Both the position numbers and the translations under genes were made by a program. From NCBI RefSeq assembly GCF_900116195.1, contig NZ_FOZW01000003.1, positions 186,001-250,000 on the forward strand: a stretch of 64,000 nt of DNA, given 5' to 3'. The stretch comes from Alloyangia pacifica (GTDB lineage: Bacteria; Pseudomonadota; Alphaproteobacteria; Rhodobacterales; Rhodobacteraceae). Positions 17,588-27,622 of the stretch are shown here, piece by piece (positions within the stretch are counted from its first letter, which is position 1; every line of letters begins with the position of its first letter). The notes beneath the pieces are model-generated. The model did not search any database and was not told where the DNA came from. It saw only the letters and a program-made list of their open reading frames with translations.

Positions 17588-18680
17588 TCAAGTGCGACTC
17601 CCATTAGAAAACAGATGGTTATCTAATGGAGAGAGTCTGCCATGGGAGCGGTTTACGCGCAACTGAGCGTCAAGGAACGTGTCCAGATCGAACGCTGGAA
17701 GCTGGCAAAGGTCCCTGTTCGGGAGATGGCCCGCGTGCTGCAGCGCTCGAAAGCCACCATTTACCGCGAGATCAAGCGGAACTGGTTCAGCGATGAGTGC
17801 CTGCCGGGCTATGATGGCTACTATGGCGCCGCTGCGCATCGGCAGGCCACCGATCGGCGCGCCCGCTAGCGCAAGCTGATCCGGCATCCGCAGCTTCGAA
17901 ATCAGGTCGTTGAGCGCATCAAGAACGGCTGGACCCCCGAGCAGATCGGCAACCGCTTGATCCACGAAGGTGCGACGCTCCGGGTCTGCCAGGAGACGAT
18001 CTACCGGTACATCTACTTTAAGGAAGGTATGGCGCAGGAGCTCTGGTGGTACCTGCCCGAGCACCGCAGGGCTCGCCGTCCGCGCCGAGCCCGCAAGCGC
18101 CGCGCGCCAAAATTCGACCGTGATGTCAGTATCCTGTTCCGCCCGGACGACGTCGCACACCGCAGGGAATTCGGTCACTGGGAAGGCGATTTGATGCTGT
18201 TCAAACAATCGCTTGGCCAGACCAACGTGACCTCTCTCGTCGAACGTGTCAGCCGCTTCACTGTGCTGCTGAAGAACGCGAACAGGCGTACGAAACCGGT
18301 CATGACCGAGATCGTGAAGGCGGTGCGGGATCTGCCTGTGGCGGGCCGCAGGTCAATCACCTTCGACCGCGGCACGGAATTCGTTTCATGGCCGCACCTG
18401 CAGGCTCAGCTCGGAACCCAAACGTGGTTCTGCGACCCCTCCTCGCCCTGGCAGAAAGGCACAGTCGAGAACACCAACCGCCGGCTCCGCCGCTGGCTTC
18501 CAAGGCAGCGTGACGTCGCTGCCATGACGGAGCTCGAGCGGAAGCAGCTCTGCGACCAGCTCAACAACACGCCCGTAAGTGCCTCGGCTGGAGGACTCCT
18601 GCCGAGGCCTTTCGCGAAAAGATCATGGAGGAAATCGGCCGACGTCCCTACCGTCGAAAGTAATGGGAATCGCGCTTCAA
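17588..18680 (+). mobile_element. IS30 family insertion sequence, degraded
   Basis: Imperfect inverted ends flank the transposase remnant. The left end, near 17588-17605, reads inward CAAGTGCGACTCCCATT. The right end, 18662-18680, is AATGGGAATCGCGCTTCAA, whose complement matches except at a few positions. The size of about 1.1 kb fits IS30 elements. I could not identify a clear target duplication. Confidence 0.7.
17642..18663 (+). pseudogene. IS30 family transposase, nonsense and frameshift mutations
   Basis: The reading starts as an IS30 transposase (HTH segment VREMARVLQRSKATIYREIK). It meets an in-frame TAG at 17867-17869, then continues in the same frame (WTPEQIGNRLIHEGATLRVC, FGHWEGDLMLFKQS, the integrase core SITFDRGTEFVSW and GTVENTNRRLRRWLP). 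Near 18569 one C of a CCCC run is missing. Restoring it would continue the normal IS30 C-terminus to TAA at 18661. Two independent lesions mean no active enzyme unless supplied in trans. Confidence 0.85.
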
Positions 18681-18830
18681 GTAGCGCACACACTCGAAAG
18701 CCACCAATCTGTGCCCCCCGGTGGTTGCGCGAATGTCGGAGCACGAGGGCACGTCCAGCTAAGGCTTGCGACTTTGGAACGAACCTGATTAAGACGCGAG
18801 CGATGCGCGACAGGGAGTTCAGGTCAGACG

Positions 18831-20600
18831 ATGTTGGATGACAGGGAAATCTCTTCGCTGGAAGCCCTTTCCAACGGCTGGCGGGTCATCCGCGAAGCGC
18901 TGCCTCCCCTCTGGAAGACCTATGCGATCTCGGTCGTCTGCATGGTCGGCGTGGCCTTCTTTACCGGGGCGCTGGCGAATTCGACAAAGACCATCGTGAA
19001 TGGTGTCTTTGTCGATGCCACACCCGGTGCGGCCTGGCGCGTGGCCGGGCTGGTGATCGCGATCTCTGCCGCGAAAAGTCTCATGACCTATGGCAGCGCG
19101 CTGATCGCGGCCATTTTCAACCGGTCGATTTCGATCACCTACCAGAAGAAGCTGTTCGAACATATCCTCAACCAGGACGTGGCCTATCTGGCCCGTGAGC
19201 ATCCGCCGCGCCAGATGGCAGTGCTGATGCAAATCGGGCGCTCCGCGGGCCGCGTGGTGATGGGCGTGTGCAACAGGGCAGTTGTCGAGGTGCTGACCCT
19301 GATTGCGCTGCTGGGCGTCATGGTGATGCAGGATCCCGGCATGACGCTGTTGTGCGGCGTCGTGTTTCCGCTGATCTTCTGGCTGGTGTCGCACCTTTCG
19401 AAAAAGATCAGGAGCGCGACCAAGCGCGAGCTGAAGCTTGCCGGGCGCTATTTCGAGGTCGGATCGGAGATTTTTGACGGAATCAAAACCGTCAAGAGTT
19501 TCCAGATGGAAGAGGCCTCCATCGCGCGGTTCGATGCCGCTGTCGACAAGGCGGAGAAACGCGTGCTGCATGTGGCGCGTATCAGTGCCACCACCGTGCC
19601 GATGATGGAGCTCCTGGGCGGTCTGGTGATCGGGCTTTTCGTGGTCTATGGGGCCTGGCAGACAGCAGACGGCAGCCGCACGCCGGGAGAATTCGCCGCC
19701 TTCATCACCGCCTTCCTGATGGCCTACCAACCGGCGGAACGCCTGTCCAGGATCTGGGTGGACATGCAGAAACAGATGGTTCTGGTCACGCAGATGTACG
19801 ATGTGCTTGATCGGGAACCGGTGCGGATGCGCTATGGCACGGCCGACCTGCCCCGCGCCCATACCCCGGAGATCGCGCTGCAGGATGTGTCGTTTCGCTA
19901 TGGCGAGGACGCGGCCGCTCTGACGGGAGTCAGCACGGTGATCCCCGCAGGCGAACGCGTGGCGGTGGTCGGCTCCTCCGGCGCGGGAAAGACCACGCTG
20001 ATCGACATCCTCCAGCGGTTCTACGACCCGCAGGAGGGGAAGGTCACGTTGGATGGCACGGACATCAGGGACATCAGCCACGAGGCCCTGCACCGCTCGA
20101 TCGCCTTCATTTCGCAGGACGTCTTCCTGTTCGACGGCACGCTCGCCCAGAACATCGCCGACGGGAATCCGGATGCCTCGCGGGAGGATATCGAACAGGC
20201 GGCCCGGCGCGCCTGCCTGGAGGACGTCATTGCGACCCTGCCCAAGGGGCTCGACAGCCCGGTGGGGCCGAATGGACAGGCGCTGTCGGGCGGCCAGCGG
20301 CAGCGGCTCGCAATCGCGCGGGGCATCGCCAAGAAGGCGAGCATCTACATCTTTGACGAAATCACCAGCGCCCTGGACCCGGAGAACGAGCGCGCCATCA
20401 TGGCCTCGGTCATCGCGGCGCTCGATGGGGCCACGCTGATTTTCGTGACCCACCGGCCGTCGACGCTGGCCTATGTGGAGCGGGTCATCGTCATGTCGGA
20501 AGGCCGGCTGGTGGCGAGTGATACGCCCGCGGCGCTGGCGCAAGACAACCCCGCGTTCAACAGCTTGTTCGAAGACACCACGCCAGGACATGCCGGATGA
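18831..20600 (+). CDS. Half-size ABC exporter (permease-ATPase), first of a pair
   Basis: 589 residues: an N-terminal six-helix ABC exporter membrane domain (to about 320), then an ATPase with Walker A GSSGAGKTT (about 384), Q-loop ISQDVFLFDGTL, signature LSGGQRQRLAIARG, Walker B IYIFDEITSALD and H-loop THRPSTLAY. The layout matches MsbA/LipA-type exporters of lipids, polysaccharide precursors or peptides. The stop overlaps the next start (ATGA), and the two proteins are similar along their length, so they probably form a heterodimer. An IS30 remnant lies just upstream. The substrate cannot be read from sequence. Confidence 0.9.
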   Translation: MLDDREISSLEALSNGWRVIREALPPLWKTYAISVVCMVGVAFFTGALANSTKTIVNGVFVDATPGAAWRVAGLVIAISAAKSLMTYGSALIAAIFNRSISITYQKKLFEHILNQDVAYLAREHPPRQMAVLMQIGRSAGRVVMGVCNRAVVEVLTLIALLGVMVMQDPGMTLLCGVVFPLIFWLVSHLSKKIRSATKRELKLAGRYFEVGSEIFDGIKTVKSFQMEEASIARFDAAVDKAEKRVLHVARISATTVPMMELLGGLVIGLFVVYGAWQTADGSRTPGEFAAFITAFLMAYQPAERLSRIWVDMQKQMVLVTQMYDVLDREPVRMRYGTADLPRAHTPEIALQDVSFRYGEDAAALTGVSTVIPAGERVAVVGSSGAGKTTLIDILQRFYDPQEGKVTLDGTDIRDISHEALHRSIAFISQDVFLFDGTLAQNIADGNPDASREDIEQAARRACLEDVIATLPKGLDSPVGPNGQALSGGQRQRLAIARGIAKKASIYIFDEITSALDPENERAIMASVIAALDGATLIFVTHRPSTLAYVERVIVMSEGRLVASDTPAALAQDNPAFNSLFEDTTPGHAG

Positions 20601-22396
20601 GTGACCTCCCCGAAAGCCCTGCACCCGCGCAACCCGCCAAAGACGTGCCGATCTCCACTCGGGAGGCGCTGCGCCATGGCACCCGGCTCCTGCGCGAAGT
20701 CGTGCCCCTGCGCTGGAAGGCCATCGCGCTGACCCTCCTGTGTGTCGTCGGCGTGTCCGGTTTTACCGGGGCTCTGGCAAATTCGACAAAGCTCGTGGTG
20801 GACGATGTCTTCGGTGCCGGTCATCAGGGTGCCGCGCTGCGGGTGGCCTTGATCATCATCGGTGTCGCTATTGGCAAGAGCTTCTTCCAATACTTCACTG
20901 AAGTGATGAACGTCGTCCTGAAACGCTCGGTTTCGGTGGGCTACCAAAAGCAGCTTTTTGCGACGGTCATTCGCCAGGAATTGGGGTTCTTCAGTAATCA
21001 GCATGCCGCGACGCAAATGGTCATGGTGCAGATGCTCGGTCAGTCGGCGGGGCAGGCGGTGGTCGACGTTTGCAACCGCATGACGGTCGAAATCCTGACG
21101 CTTTTGGCGCTGTTCACGGTCATGGTGTTGCAGGACCCCGTTCTGGCGTTGTTTGCCTGCCTCTGTGTGCCTCCGATCCTCTGGCTGGTCTCGCGGCTGT
21201 CGCAGCGCATTCGTACGCTCGCCACCACCGATGCAGGCCTTGCCGCAATGTTCTTCAGCGTCGGTTCAGAGGTGCTGCGCGGGATAAAGACGGTTAAAAG
21301 TTTCCAGCTCGAACGCAAGTCCGTGGCCCGGTTCAACACGGCAATGGAGGCCCTGGAAGAGCGCGGACTGCAATTTGCCCGGGTCACGGCCTCGACGGTT
21401 CCGATCATCGAGTTCCTGGGTGGGCTGATGATCGGCAGCTTCGTGGTGCTGGCCTCCTGGCTGATCGCGAGCACGGACCGCACGGCCGGCGAATTCACCG
21501 CCTTCCTCACCGCCTTCCTGATGGCCTACAAGCCGGCCGAACGGCTTTCGGCGGTTTGGGTGGAGGTGCAGAAAAGTCTCATGTTCGTCCGGCAGATGTA
21601 CGGCCAGCTGGACCGCGCGCCGCAGGAAAAGCCCTATGGCACGAGGACGCTCGACGGGGCTGCCCCCTCCGTCACCCTGACCGACGTCTCGTTCAGCTAC
21701 GGTGAAGGAGCGCCGGCCCTGCGCGATGTCAGCCTGTCGATCGCACCGGGGGAGCGGATCGCCGTCGTCGGCAGGTCGGGAGCAGGAAAGTCCACGCTGA
21801 TCGACATCCTGCAACGGTTCTACGATCCGCAACAGGGGCAGGTCGCCCTCGGCGGCATCGACCTGCGGGAGCTGTCGCGCGAGGGGCTGCATGATGCGGT
21901 GGCGCTGATCTCGCAGGATGTGTTCCTGTTTGATGGCTCGCTGGCGGAAAATATCGCCCACGGCCACCCCGGCGCCTCCCGCGCGCAGCTCGAGCGCGCC
22001 GCCCGGATTGCCCAGCTCGATAGCCTGATCGCGCGCCTTCCGGATGGGCTCGACAGCCCGGTCGGGCCGAACGGCAGCGCCCTGTCTGGCGGCCAGCGTC
22101 AGCGCCTGAGCATCGCACGCGGTGTCGCCAAGCAGGCCAAGGTCTATATCTTCGACGAGATCACCAGCGCGCTGGACGGCGCCAACGAACGCGCGGTGAT
22201 GGCAGCGCTGGTGTCGGAACTGAAGGACGCGACGCTGATCTTCGTGACGCACCGCGCTTCGACCTTGGCTTATGTGGATCGGGTGCTCGTGCTCGCCGAC
22301 GGGCAGGTGGCCGGCTTCAACGTGGCAGACCGTCTGATGCAGGAGTGCCCGGCCTTCCGCGCGCTGTTTCAGGTGCCCGAAGACCCTCAGGGCTAA
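20597..22396 (+). CDS. Half-size ABC exporter (permease-ATPase), second of a pair
   Basis: 599 residues with the same architecture as the preceding gene: membrane domain with the shared GFTGALANSTK and FLTAFLMAYKPAERLS blocks, Walker A GRSGAGKST, LSGGQRQRLSIARG, FDEITSALD and THRASTLAY. It arose by tandem duplication with its neighbour and overlaps it by four bases. Both signature and catalytic motifs look intact in both halves, so either a homodimer or heterodimer could work. The pair is bounded on both sides by IS remnants and may be an acquired cargo. An extended N-terminus (about 25 residues, Pro/Ala-rich) is unique to this copy. Confidence 0.9.
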   Translation: MSDLPESPAPAQPAKDVPISTREALRHGTRLLREVVPLRWKAIALTLLCVVGVSGFTGALANSTKLVVDDVFGAGHQGAALRVALIIIGVAIGKSFFQYFTEVMNVVLKRSVSVGYQKQLFATVIRQELGFFSNQHAATQMVMVQMLGQSAGQAVVDVCNRMTVEILTLLALFTVMVLQDPVLALFACLCVPPILWLVSRLSQRIRTLATTDAGLAAMFFSVGSEVLRGIKTVKSFQLERKSVARFNTAMEALEERGLQFARVTASTVPIIEFLGGLMIGSFVVLASWLIASTDRTAGEFTAFLTAFLMAYKPAERLSAVWVEVQKSLMFVRQMYGQLDRAPQEKPYGTRTLDGAAPSVTLTDVSFSYGEGAPALRDVSLSIAPGERIAVVGRSGAGKSTLIDILQRFYDPQQGQVALGGIDLRELSREGLHDAVALISQDVFLFDGSLAENIAHGHPGASRAQLERAARIAQLDSLIARLPDGLDSPVGPNGSALSGGQRQRLSIARGVAKQAKVYIFDEITSALDGANERAVMAALVSELKDATLIFVTHRASTLAYVDRVLVLADGQVAGFNVADRLMQECPAFRALFQVPEDPQG

Positions 22397-22573
22397 TTCT
22401 GACGACCACGGCGTTGAGTGGTTCGCGATACAGGTCCGCGCGACGCAGGTTCATATTCCGCAACGCAGGATTGAGGCTTCCGTCACTGTTCGACGTTGTT
22501 ACGCAAATGCTCCGGAAAGATCCACGTTGTGAACTCAGCGTGGTAGCTGGCCTGCCTAAGCAGGACAGCGAAG

Positions 22574-22690
22574 ATGACGTACAAGACCGCGAACTATCGC
22601 AGCAACAATCAGGCGCTGAGGCAGTGAGATTCGCTGACCGTCTGGTTTATTACTTGATGTTTGCTACTTGATGCAGGGGGACGCTGTCAT
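22574..22690 (+). pseudogene. IS5-family transposase, N-terminal scrap
   Basis: ATG at 22574 begins MTYKTANYRSNNQALRQ, then a TGA where Arg is expected, then DSLTVWF. This matches the (N/T)W..YN.AL..RGSLTVWF start of IS5 transposases. The reading then decays. It may be the other half of the C-terminal scrap at 24334. Confidence 0.55.
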
Positions 22691-22949
22691 GTTCGGCGAT
22701 GATGTCCCAGAAGGTTTTCTAATCGCCTTGGTCAAGTGCTGATCTCATTCCTGGTCCTCCTGCGTGCCGGGCTCTTGGGTTCTCTCCGGGATCACCGCGA
22801 TGGGTGCCGCATGCTTGCGTTCAGGGTAGGGCAGATCGAAGTGGTGCGCGCGGTCAAGTCCGCTGTCCTTGGAGCGATCTTGCCTTCGCCGCGCGTCCCG
22901 GCTGGACGCATTCGGGTGTGGCGAATTCGGCGTCGTGGATCTGGCTGGT
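22691..22949. other. Degenerate intergenic sequence among IS remnants
   Basis: No frame with recognisable motifs. Probably the residue of the broken IS5 element and the right end of the IS110 element; no clear terminal repeats seen. Confidence 0.35.
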
Positions 22950-23979
22950 TCAGATGGTGGTTTCCTCCTGGAAGGGTGTGCCGGCGCGCCACATGGCGTG
23001 CAGCGTGTCAGCCCGTTTCCTGGCCAGCGCTACCTTTGCCTTCTGCGGTCCGGTGCGTTCTGCGATTGCCTTGGCCCAGTCGCGGAGGCGCCCGCCACCG
23101 AGCTTCGGACAGTAGATCCCGTTTGCCCTCTTGAAGAGGCATTTCCTGGTGAAGGTATTGCCGCGCTTCGAGATGCGACCGTTCCCGCTGATCTCGCCCG
23201 TCTCGTAACGGCGCGGCGTCAGGCCAAGGTAGGCCCGGCACTCGACGAGCGACGGAACCATCCGGCATCGTCGAACGCCGCGACGACTGCCATCGCAGTA
23301 ATCGGTCCGACGCCCGGTGTGATCATCAGCAAGCGGACCGTCTGATGGCGTCTGGCAATCACACGGATCCGGCGATCGAGATCGGCGATCCTGACCAAGA
23401 TTTCGCGCCGGGCCTGCATCAGGGCCTTGAATACAGGCACGAGCTCGGGCGAGACCGCAAGATCGCGTGCGATGATCTCCTCAGCACGGCGCTTGGAGCC
23501 GCCGACCTGCTTGCCGAACATCACGCCAAAGGTCTTCAACGGCCCCGGACTTCATTCTCCAGCCGGACGCGCATGCTGACTAGCGTATCCCGCGCAGTCA
23601 GCAAGGCGCGTGTCACATAGGCGTCGTGGCTCTTGATCTGCACGGCCCGGAACCAGCCGGTCCGGACGATCTGCACCAAGCCTCGGGCATCCAGCCTGTC
23701 CGTCTTGTTCGGCATCATTTTGAGCACGACATTGGCGTGGCGGGCATCGAGGCAAAGGACCGGCAGCCCGCGCTCGGTCAGTGCATTCCAGAGCCAGATG
23801 GCCAACGGACCCGTCTCCATGCCTACCCGTTCCATCTCGACCGGTTGCCCTGCGAGCCACGCCGAGATCGCGTCTGGACAGGTCCGCACGTTGGCCTCTG
23901 CCAGTACGGTTCCCGCGCCCTCGACCACGCAGATCGCCGTCAGATCTTGTGAGACATCAAGTGCCGCAAATACGTTCAT
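22950..23979 (-). pseudogene. IS110 family transposase, two frameshifts
   Basis: Three minus-strand pieces together form an IS110/IS1111-type transposase. Piece 1 (23979 to about 23536) has VFAALDVSQDLTAICVV, METGPLAIW and NKTDRLDARGL, the DEDD domain. Piece 2 (about 23539-23219) has the helical linker and LMITPGVGPITAMAVVAAFDD of the transposase_20 domain. Piece 3 (about 23261-22950) has AYLGLTPRRYETGEISGNGR. Shifts lie near 23537 and 23245. IS110 elements lack long inverted repeats, so the boundaries are uncertain. Confidence 0.85.
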
Positions 23980-24136
23980 CGTCGCCTCCATGTTCACTAC
24001 TCAGCGACACGCTGAGCTGCGGTCATCCTGCCCACGGTATGGAGCGGGTGGGACATGGCGATTACGCTAAGTGGTGTAGGAGCGCCGACCTTCTGAGAGG
24101 TCAGGGTCTGTCAGGTTGCCACGGCGGGCAACCTGA

Positions 24137-24308
24137 CTATGGGATTGTCCGGGCCCCGAGCGAAGGTTTCTTCTCGCGCAGGGCCTCTGCCACGACCTCC
24201 CATTGCGCCTCGGCGTCGGACTTGGTCTCCTTCGCGAAGATCGTCTTCAGCATGGCCGCGACCGCCGTGCGCTACTTGGCAGGAGCATGTGCCAGGGCAT
24301 TGCGCATC
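24137..24308 (-). pseudogene. IS256 family transposase fragment
   Basis: Minus-strand reading MRNALAHAPAK, an in-frame TAG, then RTAVAAMLKTIFAKETKSDA and AQWEVVAEALREKKP up to a stop at 24137-24139. The RNALAH / AF..E / AQW..VA..LR pattern is the mid part of IS256 (mutator-type) transposases. Only about 55 codons survive. Confidence 0.65.
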
Positions 24309-24333
24309 TAATGAATAGCGGCGGCGCTGGTGG

Positions 24334-24519
24334 GTGGCATTGAAGACACGCGAGACACCTGTCAGAAATGATAAGCGCCGCTGGAGGCGGAAAAACCGCA
24401 CCGAGATCATGTTCGGTAAGCTCAAGAATCGGAGGCGCGTAGCGAGCCGTTACGATCGCTGCCCAATAGTCTTCCCCATTGTTATCGTGCTATCTGAAAC
24501 CCTCATCTATTTGTCATGA
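24334..24519 (+). pseudogene. IS5-family transposase, C-terminal fragment
   Basis: 61 codons reading NDKRRWRRKNRTEIMFGKLK, NRRRVASRYDRC and VLSETLIYLS, which corresponds to the C-terminal end of IS5 transposases ((R/K)NRIE.MF..LKD.RR..TRYD.C). It has a natural stop at 24517-24519 but no N-terminal or catalytic part. Same strand as the N-terminal scrap at 22574. Confidence 0.7.
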
Positions 24520-24598
24520 ATCCTGGCCCAATCCGGTAGCTGCCGCCGACGTTTGTCGGCAACAGCTGCCGAGCTTTTAAGCTCGCAAAGTCGCGTCG

Positions 24599-27500
24599 TC
24601 ACACAACGCCTAGCTTATAGCCAGACCTGCGAACAAGATTAATAAATATGCGCTCTATTGCGTGGGGCACGGTGCCATCTGCTAGCCCTCTCTCAATGTC
24701 GAATACACTATCCTTCAAAGTCAGAAGAGGGGAAATGGCTGAGGGATCGACCCAGAACATTGTACCAGCAATGAACTTATCATCTTCGAAATGAAGGCCA
24801 ATCTTTTCTGAAACATACTCAACATTACTCTTGTTAAGAAACATGTTTGCCGTGTTGTGGTCAACGATCGAATCTTGGGCCGCCAAGATACCCAACTTTG
24901 CATCTTGTTCGAAACGTTCGGTCAAATCCGGATCAATAAGCGCTGTCAGCATGTTAATCCGTAGGGTGTCACCATCCGCACGATAAACTGATTTCTTGCC
25001 ATGTACCTTGCAGATGGCGCGATATTTCAGGTGTGCGATCCGTTTCATCATCATCAAGAATGGGCGTACATCGCGACCGCGATTGTCCACCAATTCAACA
25101 ACCGCATCCGGCATCGAAGATTTGACAACGGTCGCGACTTCTTCGCTAGTTGTCGTCACGTACACGTCCAAGGTGCCTTCTGAAAATTTTTCCACGCAAT
25201 TTTGAATGTCGCTCCATGTTTCGGCGTAATGGATATGAGCAACCAGAGCGTATTTTCTATTGGTTTTCTCCGGAACACATGGCGAGATAAATGGCTTTGC
25301 GGAGGCGGGATATTTCGCAATGACTTGGCGTGTTGCTTCGAGATAGCCGTATCCGTATCTCTGATCAGGCTCAAGGTGGGCTCCTTCTGCCCACTCGTTC
25401 CATGCATTGACGAAGACGATCCTCTCATCGTCCGTCCGGTTTTCGTCTTTTGCTGCGGCTTCCATATTAGAACTAAGCCACTGACTATATCGCGTAAGGC
25501 TAAAGTCCTCGAAAACAGAGGATTTCAAGCCGCGGCGTGCCGTGTTGTCCCAAGAAAGCATGCTTGTCCGGAAGACTGTGGTTTCCGAGGGAGGCTTTCT
25601 GACCTCGTTCGCGACCAAAGCATCGTAATCAAAGATTCCACCCTTAAAGTCGGGGTTTAGGCCTGCCACGTCTTTGGTCACATTCGACGCTTTGATTGCA
25701 TGTGGTGGAAACTCCATCAATGCGTCAAGACCAAGTTCCTCAGGCGACAGGTCAGCAGAGATTTGAGCAGACACAACGTAGAGGCCACCCAAGTTCATAC
25801 GTTCCGCCTGTTCGCGCCACATTTGAACGGTTTTCTTGAAGTCGGGTATGAGATGTGCTCGATACACGATAAACAAGGGTTTTCCGTCAATTTTGATATA
25901 TCTGGGGTCTTCCATGAAAGACTTCAGGTAATCCAGCATGGCAGCCGAATCATCGAGCGAATGATCTTGGGCGATCAGCACCTCTTCGTCGAGCCCATCC
26001 CAACGTCTCGTCCAATTTTCATTAGCCCAAATCATGCAAAACGGCATGTCGATGTTTGGATTGTCCCGCATGGCTTCCAAGGGTCCGTCCATAAGACGTT
26101 TGCCCGCGAACCAATAAAAATAATACGCGAATCCGGAGATCCCATAATTTTTTGCTAATTTCGCTTGCTCTTCCATGACATCAGGCACGCGTAGGTCATA
26201 ATACCCTAGATGAATTGGACAATGAGGCTGATGGTGACCTGGAAACAGAGGGTTTGCCTTTCCAACGTTGGTCCACTCTGTGAACCCTTTTCCCCACCAC
26301 TCATCGTTTTCCGGGAAAGGATGAAACTGAGGAAGGTAGAAGGCAATTGTCCTAACCACCGATTCCAAAGTCTCGTGGGCCACGTAATCATGAAATCCTT
26401 CTTCAATGCCCGAATACTTGACTACAGGCATGTCAATTCCGAAACCATACTTTCCATAAGGTGGAATAACATCGGGATGACGGTAGTCATTTGTCGGCAA
26501 GAAATGAGCGTGCGCTCCCCGCGTCTCGGAACTGAGAACGTTGAGCTGCTCATTATCAGACTGAATTTTTTTAACAAACTCTGGAATTTCGAACGACTTT
26601 GGCCAACGTTTCTTTTTTCGTCCACGCCGCATCCTCAGGATATTGGACCAGTGTCGGAAGGGACCTGTCCGGCGCCACCATTTACTTTGGAGTAAGTCGT
26701 TTGCTTGTTTGGTCGTGTTCAGAAGGTGTCCGATCAATTGAATTATAGTTTGATCCTTTTGCGCTGCAATGAGGGCACTTCTCTCCTTCACCTCTTCAAT
26801 CGCGGCCTTAGCCAGTTTAATCTCGGCCTCAGCCTTTTTAATCTCGGAGTCAGCCTTTTTAATCTCGACCTCAGCCAGGTACGGCTCCAAAGGATTGCCC
26901 GGAATTTCGAAAGCTGAGTTCGGAATTGATGGAAGTACGCCATCTGACGCTACAATCAGGTCATATCTGGCATCTGGCACCCCGGCGCACTCACTATTAC
27001 CGGAAAATATAAGAAATTTTGAGGTTTGATCGTTTCCAATTAAGGACGCAGCGCTAAGTCGTTGACCATAGTGTCTGTGATTTGAAAAGTTTCGCCCAAC
27101 GAGCTCAATGAATTCGTCTGTATAGAGCTCGCGCACGTGGAAAGGATTGTTATATTTAGGCTTGTCGGTGTATTCTAACTTGTTGGGACTTGAAATCATC
27201 AAGGTCCCATTGGGTCGCAGGACCCGACGAATCTCGGACATCATCTGATCGTGATCTTCTAGATGCTCGATCGTCTCGAAGGATACAACCAAATCAACCG
27301 ATGCGTCTGGCAGTGGAATATTCGTTGCACTTCCCTGCCGGAAGGATGCGCGCGGATTTTGGTATGAAAGACTTGCGTGTTTCACGGCAATTTCATTGAT
27401 ATCCACCCCTATCACCGATTTAGCGCGAGTCGCTAAGATATCGGTTCCGTACCCCTCTCCGCAGGCAATATCCAGAACATCCAAGCCTTCCGCAATACTG

Positions 27501-27622
27501 CGCGCCAGTTGATATCTATGCAAATGCTCAAGCTCAATTGTTCCAGAGAATACCCCTGGCAAATGTCTTTCTCCATCCGGTGGAATACTCGCGGTTACGT
27601 GGGAATTGTGTTTATTCGTCAT
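24599..27622 (-). CDS. Methyltransferase / WbsX-like / RgpF-like three-domain polysaccharide protein
   Basis: 1007 residues with three catalytic-type parts. Residues about 40-200: class I SAM methyltransferase (VLDIACGEGYGTDIL, FETIEHLEDHD). About 245-300: a Glu/Lys/Ala coiled coil with internal repeats of the EIKKAEAEIKLAK type. About 425-780: a WbsX-like GH99-type domain (TIAFYLPQFHPFPENDEWWG, MIWANENWTRRWDG, VNAWNEWAEGAHLEPD). About 790-1007: a RgpF-like rhamnan-synthesis domain (ALVAHIHYAETW, VELVDNRGRDVRPFL). WbsX and RgpF families occur in O-antigen and rhamnan clusters. ATG 27622 follows GGAAAAAGAG. The gene is clearly AT-richer than its neighbours and uses different codons, suggesting transfer. 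It stands next to the IS graveyard. Confidence 0.85.
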   Translation of the reverse strand: MTNKHNSHVTASIPPDGERHLPGVFSGTIELEHLHRYQLARSIAEGLDVLDIACGEGYGTDILATRAKSVIGVDINEIAVKHASLSYQNPRASFRQGSATNIPLPDASVDLVVSFETIEHLEDHDQMMSEIRRVLRPNGTLMISSPNKLEYTDKPKYNNPFHVRELYTDEFIELVGRNFSNHRHYGQRLSAASLIGNDQTSKFLIFSGNSECAGVPDARYDLIVASDGVLPSIPNSAFEIPGNPLEPYLAEVEIKKADSEIKKAEAEIKLAKAAIEEVKERSALIAAQKDQTIIQLIGHLLNTTKQANDLLQSKWWRRTGPFRHWSNILRMRRGRKKKRWPKSFEIPEFVKKIQSDNEQLNVLSSETRGAHAHFLPTNDYRHPDVIPPYGKYGFGIDMPVVKYSGIEEGFHDYVAHETLESVVRTIAFYLPQFHPFPENDEWWGKGFTEWTNVGKANPLFPGHHQPHCPIHLGYYDLRVPDVMEEQAKLAKNYGISGFAYYFYWFAGKRLMDGPLEAMRDNPNIDMPFCMIWANENWTRRWDGLDEEVLIAQDHSLDDSAAMLDYLKSFMEDPRYIKIDGKPLFIVYRAHLIPDFKKTVQMWREQAERMNLGGLYVVSAQISADLSPEELGLDALMEFPPHAIKASNVTKDVAGLNPDFKGGIFDYDALVANEVRKPPSETTVFRTSMLSWDNTARRGLKSSVFEDFSLTRYSQWLSSNMEAAAKDENRTDDERIVFVNAWNEWAEGAHLEPDQRYGYGYLEATRQVIAKYPASAKPFISPCVPEKTNRKYALVAHIHYAETWSDIQNCVEKFSEGTLDVYVTTTSEEVATVVKSSMPDAVVELVDNRGRDVRPFLMMMKRIAHLKYRAICKVHGKKSVYRADGDTLRINMLTALIDPDLTERFEQDAKLGILAAQDSIVDHNTANMFLNKSNVEYVSEKIGLHFEDDKFIAGTMFWVDPSAISPLLTLKDSVFDIERGLADGTVPHAIERIFINLVRRSGYKLGVV

